Assembly (NCBI GenBank): GCA_016432725.1
Contig: JACJDG010000003.1
Span: 6,850,001 to 6,914,000 of the forward strand
Length of the DNA stretch: 64,000 bases
Source: Streptomyces sp. DHE7-1
GTDB lineage: Bacteria > Actinomycetota > Actinomycetes > Streptomycetales > Streptomycetaceae
Direction of reading: 5' to 3'
Shown: piece by piece, positions 22,201 through 32,992 of the stretch
How the letters are laid out: each line of letters opens with the position of its first letter
How positions within the stretch are numbered: the first letter of the stretch is position 1
Program-made: the position numbers and the translations under genes
The notes under the pieces: generated by a model
Database searches by the model: none
The model's input: the letters and a program-made list of their open reading frames with translations, nothing else
Told to the model about the DNA's origin: nothing

Positions 22201-25200
22201 ATGACCAGCCAGGGCACCGGGAGCACCCCAGGCGCACCGGACCTGCCGGACGCCATCGCCGTGACCGGACTCGCGTGCCGGTTCCCCGGCGCACCCGACG
22301 CCGAAGCCTTCTGGGCGAACCTCGTGGCGGGCCGGGACAGCATCACCTTCCGCACCCCGAGGAACTGGCCGCGCTCGGTGTGCCGGCCGACCGGCTGGCC
22401 GACCCGCGGTACGTGCCCGCCGGGGGAGTGCTCGACGGCATCGACGAGTTCGACGCCGAGTACTTCGGCATCACCCCGCGCGACGCCGCGCTGATGGACC
22501 CGCAGCACCGGCAGTTCCTGCAGTGCGTCGTCTCCGCGCTCGAGGACGCCGGCCAGCCCACCCGGGGCGTGGACGGCGGCATCGGCGTCTACGCGTCGGC
22601 CGGCTTCAACTCGTACCTGACCCACCATCTGCTGCCGCACGCCGCCGACCTCGCCGACCGCGCCGACGTGCAGTGGCTCGCGGCGGGCGACAAGGACTAC
22701 CTGGCCACCCAGACGTCCTACCGGCTCGGCCTCACCGGCCCCAGCCTGAGTGTGCAGACCGCCTGCTCGTCGGCGCTGGTCGCCGTTCACCTGGCGGGCG
22801 AGGCGCTGCTCAGCGGAGAGTGCGACGTGGCCGTCGCCGGAGCCGTGTCGGCGGGTGTCGCCCAGGGCCTGGGCTACCTCCACGTCGAAGGCGGCATCCT
22901 GTCGCCGGACGGCCACTGCCGACCGTTCGACGCCGCCGCCGGCGGCACCGTCTTCGGCAGCGGCGTCGGCGTCGTGGTCCTCAAACGGCTCGCCGACGCC
23001 GTCGCGGACGGCGACACCGTACGCGCGATCCTGCTCGGCTCCGCGGTCAACAACGACGGCGACCGCAAGGTCGGGTTCACCGCGCCGGGCCTGGAGGGGC
23101 AGGTCCGCGTCATCGGCGCCGCGCAGTCCGTCGCCGGTGTCGGCCCCGAGGACATCTCCTGCCTGGAGGCCCACGGCACCGGTACGGCCCTCGGCGACCG
23201 CATCGAACTGGCCGCCCTCGACCGGATCTTCGCCGACGCCCCCGATCCCCGCCGGGTTCTCGGCGCGGTCAAGTCGAACGTCGGCCACCTGGACACCTGC
23301 GCGGGCATGGCCGGACTGATCAAGACGGTCCTCGCGCTCCAGCACCGCACCCTGCTGCCCACCGCACACTTCGACAGCCCCTCGCCCGGCCTCGACCGGA
23401 GCCGTTTCCGGGTGCTGACCGCCGCCGAACCCTGGACCGGCGAGGACGGCACCCGCACGGCCGGAGTGAGCTCCTTCGGCATCGGCGGCACCAACGCCCA
23501 CGTCATCCTGCGGGACGCCCCGCCGGCGGCCCGTCGCGCACCGGACCCCGACACGGCCGGCGGATGGCAGGTGCTGCCGCTGTCCGCCCGCACACCCGAG
23601 GCGCTGGACCGGCTGGCCGCTCGGCTGGACACGGCCGTGGCCGGCCCGGCCGCTCCCGAACTGGCCGACGCGGCGCACACGCTGCAGACCGGCCGCACGG
23701 CCCACCCCTGGCGCCGTGCCGTCACGGCGGCACCCGGCCGCACGGCGGCCCTCGCTACGCCCGGGGCGGCCCCGGTGCGCGCCGGTGACGCGCTCGGCGG
23801 CGTCGCGCTCCTCTATCCCGGCCAGGGGGCCGGCACCCCGGGCATGGCCGCGGAACCCTACGCCGCCGAACCGGCGTTCCGCGCCGCCCTCGACCGGTGT
23901 CTGGAAGCCCTGCGCCCGTGGACCGACGCCCCACTGCGCGAACTGCTCCTCGATCCCGGACACGAAGACGCCTTCGGCCGCACGGAGGTGGCGCAACCCG
24001 CGCTGTTCGCCGTCGAGTACGCCCTCACCGAGTGGTGGACGGCCCTCGGCGTCCGCCCGGTGGCGCTGGCCGGACACAGCGTCGGCGAACTCACCGCCGC
24101 CTGCGCCGCCGGGGTGTTCACCCTCCCGGACGCCGCCCGGCTCGTCGCCCGGCGAGGCGCGCTCATGAGCCGGATGCCGGCCGGAGCGATGCTCGCCGTT
24201 CCGCTCCCCGAGGCCGAACTGCGCCACCTCATCGACACCTCGTACGGCGACATGGGCGCCGCCTGGGACGTCCGGCCGGAACTCGCCGCCGTCAACGCGG
24301 CCGACCGCTGTGTGGCCACCGGTGAACCGGCCACCGTCGAACGGTTGCGGGAACTGCTCGCCGAACGGGGTGTGGCGGCCCGCCCGCTGACCGTCCGGCA
24401 CGCCTTCCACAGCCGCCACGCCGACGGGCTGCTCGACGAGTTCGCCGCCCTCGTCGCGGCCACACCGGCACAGGCCCCGGGATCCCCGTCGTCTCCACCC
24501 TGACCGGCCGGCCGCTCACCGCCGAGGAGGCGGCCTCGCCCGAGCACTGGGCCCGGCAGTTGCGCGAGACGGTCCGCTTCGCGGACGCCCTGCGGGCGCT
24601 GCCGGAGACGGCGGCGCTGGTCGAGGCGGGACCGGGCCGAGCGCTGTCCGGTTTCGCCCGCCGCACCCTCGGTGCGGACCGGCTGGTCCTCCCGGCACTC
24701 GGGCGGCTCCGCGACGGCGAGGACGAGCCCCCGCCCGGCTCACCGCGGTCGCCCGGCTGTGGGAGCGCGGCACCGACATCGACTGGACGGCGCTGGGCGA
24801 ACGGACCGGACGCCGCCGCGTCCCGCTGCCGGCCTACCCGTTCGAACGGACCCGGCACTGGTTCGAGCCCTCCGCCCCGGCCGCCGCCCCGTCCACCGTT
24901 CGGCCGGCTTCGGTGAGCCCGCCCGTCGCGGCCACGACCGACGCGTCCACCCGGCCCGAGGACTGGCTGCACGTGCTGGCGTGGTCCCCCTCCGTGCCGC
25001 CCGCCCCCGTTCCCCGGACGGGGCCCGGTACGGTCCTGCTGCTCGCCGACGCCTCGGGCCTGGCCGACGAGATCGCCGCGAGGCTGGTCCGCGACGGCGC
25101 CCGGGTGCACATGGTGCGCCCCGCCGCGCCCGGGCCGGCGGGCGGGATCAGCGCCGAGGCCGACGGCCACCGGCTGGACCCCGAGCACCCGGACGCCTTC

Positions 25201-27790
25201 CGCGCTCTGGCGGCCGAGCTGGCGTCCGGCGGGACGGCCCCGGACGCGGTCGTCTCCTGCTGGGCCGTCGACGACCCCGCCGTCGACGTCGCCGCCGCCG
25301 ACGTGGTGGCCCGCTGCGCGCTGCGTGCCGTCACGGTGCCCGCCGCGCTGGCCCACGCGCTGAGCGAGCGGTTCCCCGGCCGCCCCCCGCGCATGCTGCT
25401 GATCAGCGACGCGGCCCTCGCCGTCGGTGGCCAGCGCCCCGTACGCCGCACGCCGCCGCCGCCGTCGGACCGGCGCGGGTGCTGCCCCTGGAACTCCCGG
25501 GCAGCGCGGTGCGCGTCCTCGACCTGGACTGCGCGTCCCGTACGCCCTCCGACCACGCCCGGGCCGCCGACGCGGCCGTCGCCGAACTCGCGGCGCTCGT
25601 CCACGGAGCCGGGGCGGCCGACCCGGTCGTCGTCGTCCGCGGCCGGGCCCGGCTGGTGCCCGAGGCCGCGCGCCCGGCCCTCGGCGAAGCCACCCGGCCG
25701 CCCGCCGAACCGCCCTCCGGGGCCTGGCTGATCACCGGGGGCCTGGGCGGCATCGGCACCGCCGTCGCCACCCGTCTCGCCGACCGGGCGGACCGCCACC
25801 TCGTCCTGGTCTCCCGCCGGCCGGTACCCGACGGGCCCGCCTGGCAGGCGATCAGGCCGAAGGGCGAGAAGCCCGCCTCCACCTGCTCCCCGGAGCTGGC
25901 CCGCACCCTGGCGGCGCTCTCCGCGAACGGCTCCGAGGTCTGCCTCGTCCAGTGCGACGTCACCGACGAGAGGAGCCTGGGTGAGGCGCTCGACCGGATT
26001 CGCGAACGCTACGGCCGGATCGCCGGCGTCGTGCACGCGGCCGGCCTGCCGGGCGGCGGTGTGCTGGCCCTGCGGAGCCCCGAGGCCATCGCGCGGGTCC
26101 TGGAACCGAAGGTGCTGGGGACCGTGCTGCTGCACCGGCTGACCGAGCGGGACCGGCCGGTCATGGCGCTGTGCTCGTCCGTGCTGGCCGTCACCGGCGT
26201 GGCCGGGCAGGCCGACTACACCGGCGCCAACGCCTTCCTGGACAGCTTCGCGCACACCACCGACACGGCCGTCTCCATCGGCTGGGACCGCTGGTCCGAG
26301 ACGGGGATGGCCGTGCGGAGCGGCACCGCCGACTGGACGGACGAAGGAGGCGAGCCGCTCGACCACGCGTTGTTCGACGCCCGGCGCGAGGTGTCCGACG
26401 GGTGGACCGAGTTCCGGCTGCGCCGCGGCCCGCACACCGCGTGGCTGTCCGACGAGCACCGCCTGGCCGGCGAGCCGGTGCTCCCCGGCACGGCGCTGCT
26501 CGACCTGGCGGTCGCCGCGCACCGGCGGCTGACGGAAGCGGGCAACGGCTCCGACGGCGGGGCCGCGGGACCCGCGCCGGTGGAGCTGGACGCGGTCTTC
26601 ACCAGCCCCGTCCGGCTCACCGAGCAGGCACCGCCGGTGGTCGTCGTACGGCTGAGGCCCCACGCGGAGGGCGGCCACGACTGGGAGGTACGGTCCTCCA
26701 CGGCCGGCCGCCCGCACGGCCAGGGTCGCGTCCGCCCGTACGACGGCCCCGCGCCGGAGGACGTCGACCTCGCCGCGCTGCGCACGGGGACCACCCCCGT
26801 CACGGTGCCGCCGGGCCGGGGATCGGGCGGGGCGCTGACCACCGGGCCGCGGTGGGAGTGCGTCACGCGGACCCGCCGGGGCGACGGCCACGCCCTGCTG
26901 TCGCTGGGGCTCCCCGCGCGCCACCACGACGACGTCACGGCCCACCCGCTGCACCCGGCGCTGCTCGACGCCGCCACAGGTGCCGTCGCCGAGAGCACGG
27001 GCCGACACCTGCCCGTGGCGTACCGCAGACTGATCCTCCACCAGGATCTGGGCGCTGAGGGGTACGCCCGCGTCGTGCCGGTCTCAGGTGACCCGCGGAC
27101 CGGCGACACCCTGGTGGCCGACGTCACGCTGACCGACCCTCAGGGCCGCCCGGCCGTGACCGTCGAGGGCTTCGTGCTGCGCCCGGTGCCCGCGACTGCG
27201 GGGAGAACGCGCCGGCCGGGGAGAGGCCGGGGGACGACGACGGCATCACCACCCGGGACGGCCTGCGTGCCCTCGAGGTGATCCTCGCCAACCCCCATCT
27301 GCCGCACGTCCTGGTCACCCCCCGCGGTGCCCGGGCGGTCGCGGCGGACGCTCCGCGTGCGGCCGCCGCCCCCGCGGAACCCGGCGCGGGGCAGGGACCG
27401 CAGGACGCCCTCCCGGACGACCTGCCGGAGCGGATCGCGCAGGTGTGGGCGCGGATGCTCGGCCTGCCCGGTGCGGGGCCCGACGACAACCTCTTCGAGC
27501 TCGGTGCCGACTCCCTGGCCATCGTGCAGATCGCCGCCGAGATGCGGAACACCGGCCTGGCCGTATCACCCGGTGACCTCTTCGCCCACCCCACGGCCGC
27601 CGCACTCGCGGACCGGCTCGTCGCCGCCGCCGAAACCGGCGACCCCGGGACGGACGGCCCGCCCGACGCGTCCCCGCCGGCCGCCGAGCGGCCCGCCGAG
27701 GCGCCGGGGGACTTCCCGGACGCCGACCTCAGCAACGAGGACCTGGCCCAGGTGCTGAACCTGTTCCGGTCCGGACAGGACAAGCAGTGA
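22201..27790 (+). CDS. type I PKS, KS-AT-KR-DH-ACP (about five apparent frameshifts)
   Basis: ATG 22201 has a strong AAGGAG about 11 bases upstream. Read through base losses near 22352, 24481, 24730, 25440 and 27200, it is about 1,860 residues. Ketosynthase: QTACSSA (about 22755), EAHGTGT, VGHLDTCAG. Acyltransferase: GHSVGE (about 24075) and HAFHS, the malonyl-CoA type. Ketoreductase: GGLGGIG (about 25740), CSSVLAV, YTGANAF. A hot-dog dehydratase follows the KR: the HxxxGxxxxP motif is HRLAGEPVLP (about 26460), and the second motif keeps an Asp in HPALLDAA. Carrier protein: ELGADSLAIVQ (about 27500). It should add a malonate unit and convert the ketone to an alkene. The KR-before-DH order is unusual for bacterial modular PKS, where DH normally precedes KR. 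The stop overlaps the GTG of the next gene. Confidence 0.9.
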
Positions 27791-30700
27791 ACGACATCGA
27801 GGACATCTACCCGCTCTCTCCCGCCCAGGAAGGGATGCTCTACCACTCCACGACCTCGCCGGAGCACGGCCTCTATGTCGAAACGACCACCTTCAAAGTC
27901 CTCGGTGCCCTCGACCTCGAGGCCCTGACGGCCGCCTGGCGGACCGTGGTCGCCCGCCATCCCGCGCTGCGCACGGCCTTCGTCCACGAACGCATCAGCG
28001 CCCCCCGCCAGGTCGTGGTGCCCGGCGCGGAAGTCCGCGTCGACTTCCGCGACCTGACGGACCTGGACGAGGCGGCACGCGCCGAGGCGGTCGACAAGGA
28101 GGTGGCGCGGCGCCGCGGCGAGCCGTTCGACCTGACCCGCCCGCCGCTGATGAGGCTGCTGGCCCTGCGGCTGGGCGCCGAGGAGCACCTGATGGTGTGG
28201 ACCTACCACCACATGATCCTCGACGGCTGGTCAACCGCCCTGCTGATGGCCGAGGTGACCGCCGAACTCGCGCACCCCGGCGGCACCGCGCCGACCCCGC
28301 CGCCCCCGTTCCGCGACCACATCACCTGGCTGCGCCGGCAGGACCCCGAGCGCGACCGCGCCTTCTGGAGCGACTACCTGGCCGGATACCGCGAGCCCGC
28401 GGTCTTCACCCTGCCGGGAACCCGCCCCGGCGCCAAGCCGTCGGGAGAGTTCCGCACCCTGCGGGGCACCCTGTCCACCGACGTCACCGCCCGGCTGCGC
28501 GACCTGGCGGCGGCCCGGTCGACCACCCTCGGCAGCGTCGTGGAGGCCGCGTGGGCGGGCACCGTCGCCCGCTACTCGGGCCGTGACGACGTCGTCGTGG
28601 GCGTCACCGTCGGCGGACGGCCGCCGCTGGCGGGCGCCGAATCCATGATCGGCATGTTCATCAACACCGTTCCCGTACGCGCGCGTATCGACCACGACCT
28701 GGCCGCCGAGGAGTGGCTGTCCGGGTACGCGGCCTCCCGCCACCCCGTCCTGGAGCACCAGCACACGCCGCTCACCGACGTCCACCGCTGGGCCGGGACC
28801 GAACGCGGAGTGCATCTCTTCGACACCGCCGTCGTGTTCGAGAACTACCCGGACGCCTCCCGGTCCGTTCTGTCCGGGGGAGAGCTCCGCGTCACGGACG
28901 TACGCTACGAGACCCGCACCAACTACACCGCCACGCTCGTGATACGGGCCGCCGACGATCTGGGGTTCCAACTCGTCGTGGACGCGGACGCGTTCGGTGA
29001 CGACGAGGCGAGGCGGGTCCTGGAGCACGTCACCACCGTCCTCGAACGGCTCGCCGACCGACCGGACATGCCCGTCGGCGACCTCCTCGCGGTGCCGGAG
29101 GAGACCCGCGACCTGATCCTGGACCGCTGGAACGGGACGGATGTCGACCGCACGCCGCCGCGCGCGCTGCTCGACGGCCTGATCGACCGGGCGGTGGCCG
29201 ATCGACCGGACCACCCGGCGGTCGTCTCCGGCGACACCACGTACACCTACCGGGAGCTCGACACCCGTGCCACGGCGCTCGCCCGGCACCTGGCCGCCCT
29301 CGGCACGGGCCCCGGCGACCGCGTCGGCGTCTGCCTGGGCCGCGGCGCCGACCTGGTCACCGCCCTGCTCGCCATCGCGCGCGCCGGAGCCGCTTTCGTA
29401 CCGCTGGACCCGGCGCATCCCGCCGACCGGACCGCCTACATACTGCGGGACGCCGACCCCGCCCTCGTGCTCACCGACGCCGCGACGGTCGTGAGGTCCG
29501 AAGGCTGGGACGGCGCGGTACTGGACCTGTCGAGCGAGGAGTGGGCAGCCCTCCCCGAGGCGGCCGCCGCACTGCCGGGGGCCGCGCCGGACGGCCTGGC
29601 CTACGTCATCTACACGTCCGGTTCGACCGGACGGCCCAAGGGCGTGGCCATCGGCCACCGGGCCCTCGCCAACCTGGTGGACAGCCTGGCGCTGCGGCAC
29701 CCCGGCCTCGGACCGGACGACCGCTTCCTCGCGCTGACCACGCTCACGTTCGACACGTCGCTGGCCGAACTCCTGGTGCCGCTCGCGGTGGGGGCCACGG
29801 TCCACGTCGGGGGACGGACGCTCGGACTGAGCGGCAGGGAGGTGGACGGCTACATCACCCGGCACGGCATCACCGCACTGCAGGCCACGCCCTCGCGCTA
29901 CCGGGCGCTGCTGGAGTCGGGCTGGCAGGGCGACGGCTCGCCCCGGCTGTACAGCTGCGGCGAGCCGTTCCCGCCGGACCTCGCGGAACCGCTGGCCGAG
30001 CGGGGCGAGTCCGTGTGGAACATGTACGGCCCGACCGAGACCACGGTGTACTCCAGCGTCGAGGAGATCCACGCCGCGACCACCCGGGTCACGGTCGGAC
30101 GCCCGATCTCGAACACCACCCTGCGCGTCCTCGACCGGCGCGGCGGCCTCCCGCCGATCGGCTGTGTCGGCGAACTCTGCATCGGTGGCGACGGCGTCGC
30201 CGAAGGCTACTGGAACCGTCCCGAACTGAACGCCGAGCGCTTCGTACCGGACACGTACACCGGCGGACGCTCGCGCATGTTCCGTACCGGCGACCACGCG
30301 CGCACCCTCCCGGACGGCCGGGTCGAGGTCCTCGGCCGGATGGACCGCCAGCTCAAACTGCGCGGCTACCGCATCGAGCCCGGTGAGATCGAACAGGTGC
30401 TGCTGGAGGACCCGCAGATCGCCGCGGCCGCCGTCGCCGCACGTGACGACCGGCTCGTGGCCTGGACCGTGCCGGCCGACCACGCCGCTCCGGCGGCACC
30501 CGACCGGCTGCGCGAGCGGCTCCGGCGCCGTCTGCCCTCGTACATGATTCCCGACGCCCTGGTCACGCTGGACGAACTCCCGCTCACCGCCGCCGGGAAG
30601 ACCGACCTCCTCGCCCTGACCGTTCCGTCCGACGAGGTGTCCGACGGGCCGTCCGGCGCCGCGGCCGCGCCGGACGACACGGCCGGTGAGGCGTCGCCCG

Positions 30701-30933
30701 GCGGGCTGGAGGAGACGGTCGCCCGCATCTTCCGGGACGTGCTCGCCCTTCCCGAAGTGGGCCTCGACGACGACTTCTTCGACCTCGGCGGGGACTCGCT
30801 GCGCGCCATGCGCATCGCGGCCCGCATCCGGTCGGAGCTGGACGCGGACTTCGACGTCGAGCTGCTCTTCGACTACTCGACGGTGCGCGAACTGGCCGCA
30901 GGCATCGCCCGGATCACCGCCGCGGGCAATTGA
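27787..30933 (+). CDS. NRPS, single C-A-T module
   Basis: The GTG start is inside the preceding stop (GTGA), and the frame is intact for 1,048 residues. The condensation domain opens with IYPLSPAQEGML and has YHHMILDGWS (about residue 139). The adenylation domain has YTSGSTGRPKG (about 617), FDTSLAELL, NMYGPTETT, FRTGDH in place of the usual YRTGDL, MDRQLKLRGYR, and the A10 lysine in AAGKTD. The carrier domain is DLGGDSLRAM (about 1000). My hand-read code, D-T-A-Q-Y-C-M-V-Y-K, matches no specificity I can name. The opening of the C domain resembles domains that accept D-configured or dual substrates, but no epimerase is visible, so I make no stereochemical call. It would add one residue after the second PKS. 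No release domain follows. It is one of the few genes of the cluster without an apparent frameshift. Confidence 0.94.
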   Translation: MNDIEDIYPLSPAQEGMLYHSTTSPEHGLYVETTTFKVLGALDLEALTAAWRTVVARHPALRTAFVHERISAPRQVVVPGAEVRVDFRDLTDLDEAARAEAVDKEVARRRGEPFDLTRPPLMRLLALRLGAEEHLMVWTYHHMILDGWSTALLMAEVTAELAHPGGTAPTPPPPFRDHITWLRRQDPERDRAFWSDYLAGYREPAVFTLPGTRPGAKPSGEFRTLRGTLSTDVTARLRDLAAARSTTLGSVVEAAWAGTVARYSGRDDVVVGVTVGGRPPLAGAESMIGMFINTVPVRARIDHDLAAEEWLSGYAASRHPVLEHQHTPLTDVHRWAGTERGVHLFDTAVVFENYPDASRSVLSGGELRVTDVRYETRTNYTATLVIRAADDLGFQLVVDADAFGDDEARRVLEHVTTVLERLADRPDMPVGDLLAVPEETRDLILDRWNGTDVDRTPPRALLDGLIDRAVADRPDHPAVVSGDTTYTYRELDTRATALARHLAALGTGPGDRVGVCLGRGADLVTALLAIARAGAAFVPLDPAHPADRTAYILRDADPALVLTDAATVVRSEGWDGAVLDLSSEEWAALPEAAAALPGAAPDGLAYVIYTSGSTGRPKGVAIGHRALANLVDSLALRHPGLGPDDRFLALTTLTFDTSLAELLVPLAVGATVHVGGRTLGLSGREVDGYITRHGITALQATPSRYRALLESGWQGDGSPRLYSCGEPFPPDLAEPLAERGESVWNMYGPTETTVYSSVEEIHAATTRVTVGRPISNTTLRVLDRRGGLPPIGCVGELCIGGDGVAEGYWNRPELNAERFVPDTYTGGRSRMFRTGDHARTLPDGRVEVLGRMDRQLKLRGYRIEPGEIEQVLLEDPQIAAAAVAARDDRLVAWTVPADHAAPAAPDRLRERLRRRLPSYMIPDALVTLDELPLTAAGKTDLLALTVPSDEVSDGPSGAAAAPDDTAGEASPGGLEETVARIFRDVLALPEVGLDDDFFDLGGDSLRAMRIAARIRSELDADFDVELLFDYSTVRELAAGIARITAAGN

Positions 30934-30953
30934 ACGAGAAAGGTCCCCGAACC

Positions 30954-32791
30954 ATGGAAACGCCCCACGACGCCGAACACCGGCTCGACACCGCCCTGCT
31001 GGCCGGCTGGGAGGCCCACCCGGAGCGGATCGCCGTCCTGGACGGTGACGACGTCGTTCTCGCCGGCGAGGTCAGGGACCGCGCCGTGCGGATCGCGGCC
31101 CTGCTGCGCGACCGCGGCGTGCGCCCCGGCGACCGGGTGGCCGTCCTGCTGGAACGGTCGGCCGACTTCGTGATCGCGGTCGCGGCGGTGGTCCTCGCCG
31201 GCGGAGCCCATGTGGCGATCGACACCGCCAATCCGGCGGAACGCGTCGACTTCCTGCTGCGGGACTGCGCGCCCCGCCTGCTGCTGACCTCCACGGCCCT
31301 ACGCGCCGGCCTGTCCGAGGACCTCGCCACCCGGGTGCTGACGGTGGAGGAGTGCGCCGACGCGGACGGTCCGGAGGAGTTCCGGCCCGCCGACGCGCTC
31401 GCCGACCGCCCCGCGGTGGTGATCTACACCTCCGGGTCGACCGGCCGGCCGAAGGGGTCCCTCCTCAGCCATCGGGGGTGACCGCCCGGCTGCGGTCCCT
31501 GCAGAACAGCCACCCGATCGACGCGAACGACCGGGTGCTGCACCACACGGCCTGCACCTTCGACATGTTCCTCGTCGAGGTGTACTGGCCGTTGCTGCAC
31601 GGTGCGCCGATCGTCGTCGCGGCGCCGGGCCGCCAGCGCGACCCCGGCCATCTGGCCCGGCTGATCCGGGAGCACGAGGTCACGACCGTCTGGTGGGTGG
31701 TCTCGCTGCTCGAGCTGTTCCTCCTGGCACTGGGCCCGGGGGAGCGCGTCGACGGACTGCGCCAGGTGCTGACCGGCGGTGAGGCGCTCGGCCCGGAACT
31801 CGTCCGGCGCTTTTACGAGCGGTCCAGCGCCACCCTCAGCAACCTGTATGGGCCGAGCGAGTGCACCATGTACTGCACCGCCTGGGTGTGTCCGCGCGAC
31901 CCCGGGCTGCGGACCGTCATGATCGGCTCGGCCATCGAGGACACCACTTTGTGGATCCTCGACGAGCAGGGCCGGCCCGTTCCGGAAGGACAGCCCGGAG
32001 AGCTGTACATCGGCGGCGTCGGTGTCTCGCTCGGCTATCACGACCGGCCAGAGCTGACGGCCGAGCGCTTCGTCGCGGACACCCTGGGCGGCACCGACGG
32101 CCGGCTGTACCGCTCCGGGGACCTCGTGCGCGCCCATCCTTCGGGCGAGCTGGAGTACCTCGGCCGGGTGGACCGCCAGGTCAAGATCCGCGGGTTCCGC
32201 ATCGAACCGGGCGAGATCGAGGGGACCGCGCTGCGCGTCCCCGGAGTGCGCCAGGCGGCGGTGGTGGCCGACGGCGCGGGGGCCGCGACGAGGCTGGTCG
32301 GCTTCGTCGTCCTGGACACCGGCGAGGAATCGGCCCGCGAGGCCGAGCGGGTACGGAGCGAGCTCGCCGCCCGGCTGCCCGCCCACCTGGTGCCGGCGGT
32401 GATCGTGCCGCTGGAGCGCTTCCCGCTCACCCCAACGGCAAGCTGGACCACGGCGAACTCACCGCATGGGCGGCCGACGCCGTACCCGTGACCGCCGGCA
32501 CCGACTCCGGCCGTGATCCGGTCGCGGACCCGGCGGGGCACGGGGACGGTACCGGCGGACCCGAGCCGGCCGGCATGGAAGCCCTCGTCGCGGAGGTCTG
32601 GGGGAAGGTGCTCGGGGTTCCGGCCGTCGGCCCCTCGACGACTTCTTCGAGCTGGGCGGGGACTCGTTCCGGGCCGTCCGCGTGATGCGCGAGCTGGAGG
32701 AGAGGACCGGTCTCCAGGTCCCCATGTACCTCGTCTTCGAGGCGTCCGGGCCGCGGAGTTCGCCGAGGCCGTCACCGAGTTCGGGAAGTGA
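30954..32791 (+). CDS. stand-alone A-T didomain NRPS protein (four apparent frameshifts)
   Basis: ATG 30954, 20 bases after the C-A-T gene, with GAAAGG upstream. Single-base losses near 31480, 32437, 32632 and 32748, all in G or C runs, split the frame; read through, it is about 613 residues. The adenylation domain has YTSGSTGRPKG (about 31430), FDMFLVEVY in the A4 position, NLYGPSECT, YRSGDL, VDRQVKIRGFR and an NGK A10. The carrier domain is ELGGDSFRAVR (about 32660). There is no condensation domain, so it loads a building block onto its own carrier. A separate C domain could use it, or it could start the chain. The code, D-M-V-W-L-G-L-M-Y-K, is unassigned. Its odd A4 motif (FDMF, not FDxS) resembles that of the A domain at the left edge of the window. 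The aminotransferase gene lies 201 bases downstream. Confidence 0.87.
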
Positions 32792-32992
32792 TCATCCGAC
32801 CGGGGAACTTCCGGGTCGGGGCGGCACGGGAAGCCCGGGTGCGCGCCGCCCCGGCGCGCCGCGCCGCCGCACGGCGGCCGGCTGCCCCGGCCGTCGTCGA
32901 CGCGCCCCTCCCACGGTGAGGAGCACCTCCCCGGTCTCCCCGTGACACAGGACCATCCACCGTCGCCACAACTCGCTGTTCGAGGAGAAACT

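Noticed and set aside
26400-27200. A second methyltransferase or enoylreductase domain in the second PKS
   Set aside because: The segment after the KR fits a dehydratase hot-dog fold; no SAM or enoylreductase nucleotide motif is present.
1497-32791. NRPS and PKS genes as pseudogenes because of many frameshifts
   Set aside because: All shifts act as one-base losses, nearly all in G/C runs, the same pattern affects housekeeping-type genes, and all catalytic motifs are intact.
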